Positions 58,828 through 64,000 of a stretch of DNA of 64,000 bases are shown here, one piece after another. The first letter of the stretch is position 1; each line of letters starts with the position of its first letter. A program made the translations under genes and the position numbers. This DNA comes from Nocardia terpenica (GTDB lineage: Bacteria > Actinomycetota > Actinomycetes > Mycobacteriales > Mycobacteriaceae): assembly GCF_013186535.1 (NCBI RefSeq), contig NZ_JABMCZ010000005.1, positions 434,001 through 498,000 of the forward strand. Reading direction: 5' to 3'. The notes beneath the pieces are model-generated. The model was not told where the DNA came from, made no database searches, and saw nothing but the letters and a program-made list of their open reading frames with translations.

Positions 58828-59514
58828 TCACACCGTCAGCCCATGCTCCCGCAGCGCCGACACCAACCCGACCGGCCGCCGGTCGGTCGGCAGCGGGTCG
58901 ACCCAGGCGAAGCGGCAGCCCACTCGCGTTGCCGCACCGTCGTTCTCGACGCTGTCGCCGACCATGAGCGCCGCCGACGCCGCCACGCCGAGCCGCTCCA
59001 CCGTCCACTCGAACAGCCGCGGATCCGGTTTCACCGCACCGACCTCGAACGACAGCGCGTACACCGCGACGTAGCGGTCCCAGCCGTGCGCGGCGAAGGC
59101 CGGGCGCACATCGAACGGGATATTGCTGACCACCGCCACCGGAATGCCCTGGGCGTGCAGCGATTTCAACACCAGGCCGGTATCCGGGTACGGCGTCCAC
59201 GAGGTCGGATCCACCATCCGCCCATACAGCCGCGCCGCCTGCTCCGGGCCGACACCGGAGCGCCCCAGCACCTGCAGATACGCCTCCCGGTGCAGCAGCG
59301 GATCCAAATCCCTGCGCTCCCAGGCGTATCGGCCGCGCTCGTCGAACCGCACCACCTCTCCCGAGGGCACCGTCATCCGGTGCAGGATCTCGGCGGATTC
59401 GGCGGCGTCGAACGGGCGCCCGTCCGCGGCGACCAGATCCTCCGCCCAGGTCTCGTCGGCCTCGAGCCGGAACAGGGTGCCGGAATAGTCGAACAGCGCA
59501 GCCTCGATCGTCAC
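58828..59514 (-). CDS. HAD-family phosphatase
   Basis: A 228-residue HAD hydrolase with motif I FDYSGTLFRLE (Asp at about residue 9), a helical cap, motif II VVSNIPFDV, the lysine in VKPDPRLFEW and motif III MVGDSVENDGAATRVG. The DxSGT first motif suggests a phosphatase. The GTG at 59514 lies 6 bases after TACGCT, so it is leaderless. It is divergent from the ABC ATPase gene and convergent with the other HAD gene. The substrate is unknown. Confidence 0.83.
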   Translation of the reverse strand: MTIEAALFDYSGTLFRLEADETWAEDLVAADGRPFDAAESAEILHRMTVPSGEVVRFDERGRYAWERRDLDPLLHREAYLQVLGRSGVGPEQAARLYGRMVDPTSWTPYPDTGLVLKSLHAQGIPVAVVSNIPFDVRPAFAAHGWDRYVAVYALSFEVGAVKPDPRLFEWTVERLGVAASAALMVGDSVENDGAATRVGCRFAWVDPLPTDRRPVGLVSALREHGLTV

Positions 59515-59520
59515 GGCGCC

Positions 59521-59584
59521 AGCGTACCGAACGGTTCCGGATGAGAATGCTCACACATCAGCTTGTCTGAGGAGTTGCTACCGT
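59521..59584. promoter_or_regulatory. Divergent leaderless promoter pair
   Basis: The -10 box of the HAD gene is TACGCT (minus strand, 59526-59521), 6 bases from its GTG. The -10 box of the ABC gene is TACCGT (59579-59584), 6 bases from its ATG. No palindrome is seen between them. Confidence 0.6.
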
Positions 59585-59590
59585 GGGCGT

Positions 59591-60391
59591 ATGGCCGACT
59601 CTCCCCTCCTTCAGGTCGACGCCGTGGATTTCGTGCGCAACGGCAATCCGATCCTGTCCGAGGCGTCCCTCACGGTGCGCTCCGGCGAGCACTGGGCGCT
59701 GCTGGGACCCAACGGCGCGGGCAAGACCACGCTGCTGAAGATGCTGGGCGCGTTCGAGCACCCCACCCGCGGCTCGGTCGAGGTGCTCGGACACCGCCTC
59801 GGCCGGGTCGATATGCGCGAATTGCGTACCGCCATCGGTCATGTCGACCCGCGGCACGCCCCGCCGTATCCGCTGCGCGCCCACGAGGTGGTACTCACCG
59901 GCCTGACCAATACCGCCGACCTGAAGCAGCGGTGGAATCCGACCGCGGCCGACATCGCGGAGGCCGACCGCCTCATCGACCTGCTCGGCCTGTCGCATCG
60001 CCGAGATGCCCGCTGGCCCACGCTCTCCCAGGGCGAGCGCGGCCGGGCCCTGATAGCCCGCGCCCTCATGCCCAACCCGCGCCTGCTGCTGCTCGACGAG
60101 CCCGCCACCGGCCTGGACCTGGCGGGCCGCGAACAACTACTCGACCGCCTCGACGGCCTGCGCGTGGCCGACCCCGACCTCGCCTCGGTCCTGGTGACCC
60201 ACCACCTCGAGGAACTCCCGCCCGGCATCACCCACGCGATGCTCCTGCGCGCGGGCCGCACCATCGCCACCGGCCCCATCGAGCAGGTACTGACCAGCGA
60301 AAACGTCAGCACCTGCTTCGATCACCCGGTCCTCCTCACCCGCACCGACGGCCGCTGGCAGGTCCGCACCGACCACACCGTCCGCGCGTGA
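59591..60391 (+). CDS. Orphan ABC transporter ATP-binding protein
   Basis: A 266-residue ABC ATPase. Walker A is GPNGAGKTT (about 40-48), the signature region is LSQGERGRALIARALM, Walker B is LLLLDEPATGLDL and the switch histidine is in LVTHHLEELPPG. The HHLEE motif and IARAL context resemble ModF/YlmA-type ATPases that lack a dedicated permease. No permease gene adjoins it. Its stop (60389-60391) touches the convergent amino acid permease stop with no base between. Third codon positions become strongly C-rich towards the end. Confidence 0.85.
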   Translation: MADSPLLQVDAVDFVRNGNPILSEASLTVRSGEHWALLGPNGAGKTTLLKMLGAFEHPTRGSVEVLGHRLGRVDMRELRTAIGHVDPRHAPPYPLRAHEVVLTGLTNTADLKQRWNPTAADIAEADRLIDLLGLSHRRDARWPTLSQGERGRALIARALMPNPRLLLLDEPATGLDLAGREQLLDRLDGLRVADPDLASVLVTHHLEELPPGITHAMLLRAGRTIATGPIEQVLTSENVSTCFDHPVLLTRTDGRWQVRTDHTVRA

Positions 60392-61858
60392 TCATTCCCC
60401 GTCGACCGGAATATTCGCCACCACCGGGAACTCGCCCGTGTAGCCCTGGCGCTCGCGGGCGATGCTGAGGACGCGGTTGCGGGCGGCGTACCAGCCGATG
60501 ACGAGGGCGGGGACGATCACCACGAGGCTGGCGACGGTCCAGGTGCCGACCGGGTAGTCGAAGGCCGTCAGCACCAGCACCCCGAACAGGAACACCAGCG
60601 TGATGAGGCCGGTGTAGGGCGCGCCGAACATGCGGAACGAGGAGCGCTCTGCCCGGCCCTGTTTCCACCAGCGCCACAGCTGCAGCTGGCACAGCACGAT
60701 CGTCGCCCAGGAGGCGAGGATGCCCAGCGAGGCCACGTTCAGCACGATCTCGAACGCGCGCGCCGGAACCACGTAGTTGAGGCCGATACCGAACAGCGCG
60801 ATCACGCTGGTCAGCAGGATGCCGCCGTACGGCACGCCGCGGCCGCTCATCCGCCCGGTGAACTTGGGCGCGCTGCCGTTCATCGACATCGAGCGCAGAA
60901 TCCGCCCGGTGGAGTACAACCCGGCGTTCAGGCTGGAGAACGCGGCGGTGAGCACCACGAAGTTCATCACCGAACCGGCATGCGCCACACCGAGTTTGGA
61001 GAAGAACGTGACGAACGGGCTCTCCGCGGCCGAGTACGCGGTATAGGGCAGCAGCAGCGCCAGCAGCACCAGCGAACCGATGTAGAACACCGCGATGCGG
61101 AAGATCACCGAGTTGATCGCCCGCGGCATGATCTTCTCCGGATTCTCCGTCTCACCCGCCGCGGTGCCCACCATTTCCACTGCCGCATAGGCGAATACGA
61201 CGCCGGAGGTGACGGTGACCAGCGGCAGGATGCCGGTCGGGAACAGGCCGCCGGTATGGCCGATGACGCTGAACCCCGTGTGCTGGCCCTCGATGGTGAA
61301 CCGGCCGCCCAGGAAGACGGCGCCGATGATCAGGAACGCGACCAGCGCGACCACCTTCACCAGCGCGGCCCAGAACTCCAGCTCGCCGAACCACTTCACC
61401 GAGATCAGATTGACGGTCAGCACGATGCACAGCGCGATCAGCGCCAGCAGCCACTGGGCGATCGGCTTGAACGGACCCCAGAAGTGCAGATAGGTGGCGA
61501 TCGCGGTGGTGTCCACGATGCCGGTCATGGACCAGTTCAGAAAGTACATCCAGCCCGCGACGAACGCGGCCTTCTCCCCGAAGAACTCGCGCGCGTAGGA
61601 CACGAACGATCCCGACGACGGGCGGTGCAGCACCAGCTCACCCAGCGCCCGCAGAATGAAGAAGACGAATACGCCGCAGATCGCGTAGACCAGGAACAGG
61701 CCCGGCCCCGCGCTCGCCAGGCGCCCGCCGGCGCCGAGGAACAGCCCGGTGCCGATCGCGCCGCCGATGGCGATCATCTGCAGCTGGCGCGGTTTGAGGC
61801 TCTTGTGGTAGCCGCTGTCCTCCGCGCCGAGGAAAGCCTTGCCCCGCACATCCGTCAT
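60392..61858 (-). CDS. Amino acid permease of the AAT type (AnsP/GABA-permease-like)
   Basis: A 488-residue transporter with 12 segments. The start YHKSLKPRQLQMIAIGGAIG, then TGLFLGAGG, is the typical AAT-family entry, and the first loop has LGELVLHRPSSGSFVSYARE. Closest in pattern are L-asparagine and GABA permeases of actinobacteria, but the substrate is not certain. The ATG at 61858 is preceded by a weak ribosome site. The 251 bases upstream contain no gene; there the AT-rich words AGTAGTAAATCG and ATAGTAGTAG recur near 61995-62025. Confidence 0.87.
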   Translation of the reverse strand: MTDVRGKAFLGAEDSGYHKSLKPRQLQMIAIGGAIGTGLFLGAGGRLASAGPGLFLVYAICGVFVFFILRALGELVLHRPSSGSFVSYAREFFGEKAAFVAGWMYFLNWSMTGIVDTTAIATYLHFWGPFKPIAQWLLALIALCIVLTVNLISVKWFGELEFWAALVKVVALVAFLIIGAVFLGGRFTIEGQHTGFSVIGHTGGLFPTGILPLVTVTSGVVFAYAAVEMVGTAAGETENPEKIMPRAINSVIFRIAVFYIGSLVLLALLLPYTAYSAAESPFVTFFSKLGVAHAGSVMNFVVLTAAFSSLNAGLYSTGRILRSMSMNGSAPKFTGRMSGRGVPYGGILLTSVIALFGIGLNYVVPARAFEIVLNVASLGILASWATIVLCQLQLWRWWKQGRAERSSFRMFGAPYTGLITLVFLFGVLVLTAFDYPVGTWTVASLVVIVPALVIGWYAARNRVLSIARERQGYTGEFPVVANIPVDGE

Positions 61859-62096
61859 CTGCCGGTTTGATCCTTCGCAATCGTTTTCGTGAAGCCTGAA
61901 CGTTACCTGGTCATAGCCAGGGGTCGAATGGTGGCCTTCGGTGTCGGCCCGATCACACCTCCGACTGCGATCTCCGGTCGAGCAAATACTGCGAACAGTA
62001 GTAAATCGTCTGAATAGTAGTAGCCAGCCGGACCGTCCCTACACCTAACCGCCCGCTCGACGCGTCGAAAGTGGTATCCGCGTCAGCCTCGGGCGA

Positions 62097-62102
62097 TACA
62101 GT
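62097..62102 (+). promoter_or_regulatory. -10 box for ggt
   Basis: TACAGT ends 7 bases before the ATG at 62110, indicating a leaderless transcript. Confidence 0.55.
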
Positions 62103-62109
62103 CCCGATC

Positions 62110-64000
62110 ATGACGCGCCTGCCTCACCTGTGGACCGGTATCACCGCGGTCCTGCTCCTCACCGCCGGATTACTCACCGGGTGCTCGTCGAGTTCTCCCG
62201 CCGCGGCGCAGGCGTGCGCGGACGTCCCCAACGGCACCCACGTCACCTCGCCCGGCCCCACCGCCTCGGGGGCGAACATCGCCACCAACCCCGAGATCGC
62301 CACCGGCTACCGCAGCGGCATGACACCGGTGCGCACCCACACCTACGCGGTCTCGGCCGCGAATCCGATTGCGACACAGGCGGCGTGCCGGGTGCTCGCG
62401 GGCGGCGGCACCGCGGCCGACGCGCTGGTGGCCGCGCAGATGGTGCTCGGCCTGGTGGAGCCGCAGGCCTCCGGTATCGGCGGCGGCGCGTTTCTGCTGT
62501 ACTACGACGCGAAGACGAAATCGGTCGACGCCTACGACGGCCGCGAGGTCGCCCCCGCCGCGGCCACCGAGAACTATCTGCGCTGGGTCGGCGACACCGA
62601 TCACACCGTGCCGCAACCGAATACGCGCGCCAGCGGCCGCTCCATCGGCGTGCCCGGCGTGCTGCGGCTGCTCGAGCTCGCCCACAACGACCACGGCAGG
62701 CAGCCCTGGCGCGACCTGTTCACCCCCGCCATCTCTCTGGCCGACCACGGCTTCGCCATCAGCCCGCGGATGGCCAGCCAGATCGCCGACTCCCGCGCCG
62801 ATCTCGCCCGCGACGACAATGCCCGGGCGTACTTCCTGCAGCCGGACGGCTCACCCAAGCCCGCGGGCTTCAACCTCACCAACCCGGCCATGTCGAAGAC
62901 GTTGAGCGCCATCGCCTCCGACGGCCCGAACGCCTTCTACACCGGCGCCATCGCCCGCGACATCGTCGACGCCACCGCCACCACCTCCGGCGGCCGCACC
63001 CCCGGGCAGATCACCCTCGCCGATCTCGCGGGCTATCAGGCCAAGAAGCGCACGGCCCTGTGCACCGACTACCGCGACCACGAGATCTGCGGCATGCCGA
63101 GCCCGTCCTCGGGCGGTATCACGGTGGCGTCCACGCTCGGCATCCTGGCGAACTTCGATCTGTCGAAGCTGCCGCCGGATTCGCTCGACCGCAATGGCGG
63201 CAAGCCGAAAGCGCAAGCGGTGCACCTGATCTCGGAGGCCGAGCGGCTCGCCTACGCCGACCGCGACAAGTACGTCGCCGACACCGATTTCGTTCCGCTG
63301 CCCGGCAATTCGCCGAATACGCTGCTGAACAAGGATTATCTGAAGCAGCGTGCCGCGCTCATCGATCCCGCCCACAGCATGGGCACCGCGCAGCCCGGCG
63401 ACTTCGGCCCGGTGCCGGTCGGCGTCGGCCCGCAGCCGCCCGAGCACGGCACCAGCCACATCTCGGTCGTGGACAAGTACGGCAATGCCGCCGCCATGAC
63501 CACCACGGTCGAGTCGGCGTTCGGCTCGTTCCACATCGTCGACGGGTTCGTGCTCAACAATCAGCTCACCGACTTCAGCGCCGATCCCACCGGCACCGAC
63601 GGCCTGCCGCTGGCCAACCGGGTGCAGGCCGGTAAGCGGCCGCGCAGCTCGATGAGCCCGACGCTGGTGTTCGACCGCGCGCCCGACGGCTCCCGCGGGC
63701 AGCTGTCGTATGTCACCGGTTCGCCGGGCGGCTCGGTGATCATCCAGTTCGTCGTGAAAACCCTGGTGGGCATGCTGGATTGGGGGCTGGACCCGCAGCA
63801 GGCGGTCTCGCAGGTGGCGTTCGGCGCGACCAATTCGCCGGTCACCGGGATCGGCGGCGAGCATCCCGCGATCGACGCCACCGACAACGGTAATCACGAC
63901 CCGCTGGTGCAGCAGCTGCGCGCCATGGGACATCAGGTCTCGGTCGACCAGCAGTCCAGCGGGCTCAGCGCGCTGCAGCGCCAGAGCGACGGGTGGATCG
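62110..64000 (+). CDS. ggt: Gamma-glutamyltranspeptidase lipoprotein, 3' end beyond the window
   Basis: 630 codons are visible and the frame is still open at the window end. A lipobox (LLTGC, Cys25) ends the signal peptide, so the enzyme is anchored outside the membrane. The large-subunit region has AANPIATQAACRVLAGGG and GIGGGAFLLYYD. The autoprocessing nucleophile is Thr448 in EHGTSHISVVDKYGNAAAM, and PGGSVIIQ follows as in other GGTs. It transfers or hydrolyses gamma-glutamyl groups of glutathione-like thiols. Actinobacteria mainly use mycothiol, so the natural substrate may be gamma-glutamyl peptides or imported glutathione. Confidence 0.9.
   Translation, partial: MTRLPHLWTGITAVLLLTAGLLTGCSSSSPAAAQACADVPNGTHVTSPGPTASGANIATNPEIATGYRSGMTPVRTHTYAVSAANPIATQAACRVLAGGGTAADALVAAQMVLGLVEPQASGIGGGAFLLYYDAKTKSVDAYDGREVAPAAATENYLRWVGDTDHTVPQPNTRASGRSIGVPGVLRLLELAHNDHGRQPWRDLFTPAISLADHGFAISPRMASQIADSRADLARDDNARAYFLQPDGSPKPAGFNLTNPAMSKTLSAIASDGPNAFYTGAIARDIVDATATTSGGRTPGQITLADLAGYQAKKRTALCTDYRDHEICGMPSPSSGGITVASTLGILANFDLSKLPPDSLDRNGGKPKAQAVHLISEAERLAYADRDKYVADTDFVPLPGNSPNTLLNKDYLKQRAALIDPAHSMGTAQPGDFGPVPVGVGPQPPEHGTSHISVVDKYGNAAAMTTTVESAFGSFHIVDGFVLNNQLTDFSADPTGTDGLPLANRVQAGKRPRSSMSPTLVFDRAPDGSRGQLSYVTGSPGGSVIIQFVVKTLVGMLDWGLDPQQAVSQVAFGATNSPVTGIGGEHPAIDATDNGNHDPLVQQLRAMGHQVSVDQQSSGLSALQRQSDGWI

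Overview
The window is high-GC actinobacterial DNA, most likely Nocardia or a close mycolic-acid relative (inference). Supporting signs are GTG/TTG starts, many promoters placed for leaderless transcripts, an MptB-type mannosyltransferase, and a gene order that, read right to left, follows the Mycobacterium tuberculosis Rv1420-Rv1466 block as I remember it: uvrC-rapZ-yvcK-whiA, gap-pgk-tpiA, secG, pgl-opcA-zwf-tal-tkt, ctaB, qor, ctaA, two ABC-2 genes, mptB, sufR-sufB-sufD-sufC-sufS-sufU-sufT. I see no rRNA, tRNA, insertion sequence, prophage or CRISPR array.

Layout. 1-925: tail of a probable metN and metI (methionine import). 1004-7356: complete minus-strand suf iron-sulfur operon led by its regulator sufR. 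7466-10877: mptB and an ABC-2 exporter pair. 10710-18859: accessory and haem genes (MFS permease, G/U glycosylase, ctaA, FmdB-like protein, PheC-like secreted protein, qor, TetR with a flavin monooxygenase). 19005-21397: NERD-like membrane protein and ctaB. 21717-28199: pentose phosphate operon tkt-tal-zwf-opcA-pgl. 28241-36441: accessory block (tautomerase-like protein, nitroreductase, epoxide hydrolase and SDR around a KstR-like site, ArsR-type regulator with a membrane protein, LysR, secG, META lipoprotein, fused E1 dehydrogenase). 36446-38569: cytochrome P450 and SAM methyltransferase. 38636-41660: tpiA-pgk-gap. 41836-47683: coiled-coil protein, whiA-yvcK-rapZ, uvrC. 47694-64000: transporters with a LysR regulator, secreted peptidase, second flavin monooxygenase, AlkX-like glycosylase, KstD-like flavoprotein, two HAD phosphatases, an ABC ATPase, an amino acid permease, and the start of a ggt lipoprotein.

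How the genes work together. The conserved frame carries central carbon flow (lower glycolysis plus the whole pentose phosphate branch), haem A synthesis (ctaA, ctaB), Fe-S assembly, and nucleotide-excision repair beside cell-envelope regulators. Catabolic, redox and regulatory genes have been inserted at its joints, mostly as divergent pairs with palindromic operators between them.

The most unusual feature is a repeat family found at four loci (6553-6627, 13016-13209, 14511-14605, 36362-36441). Each has a hairpin with invariant loop RYGCTTTTG and stems that co-vary, and each is flanked, always on the same side of the loop, by degenerate tandem copies of one arm. One copy is inside sufR and encodes a repetitive C-terminal tail.
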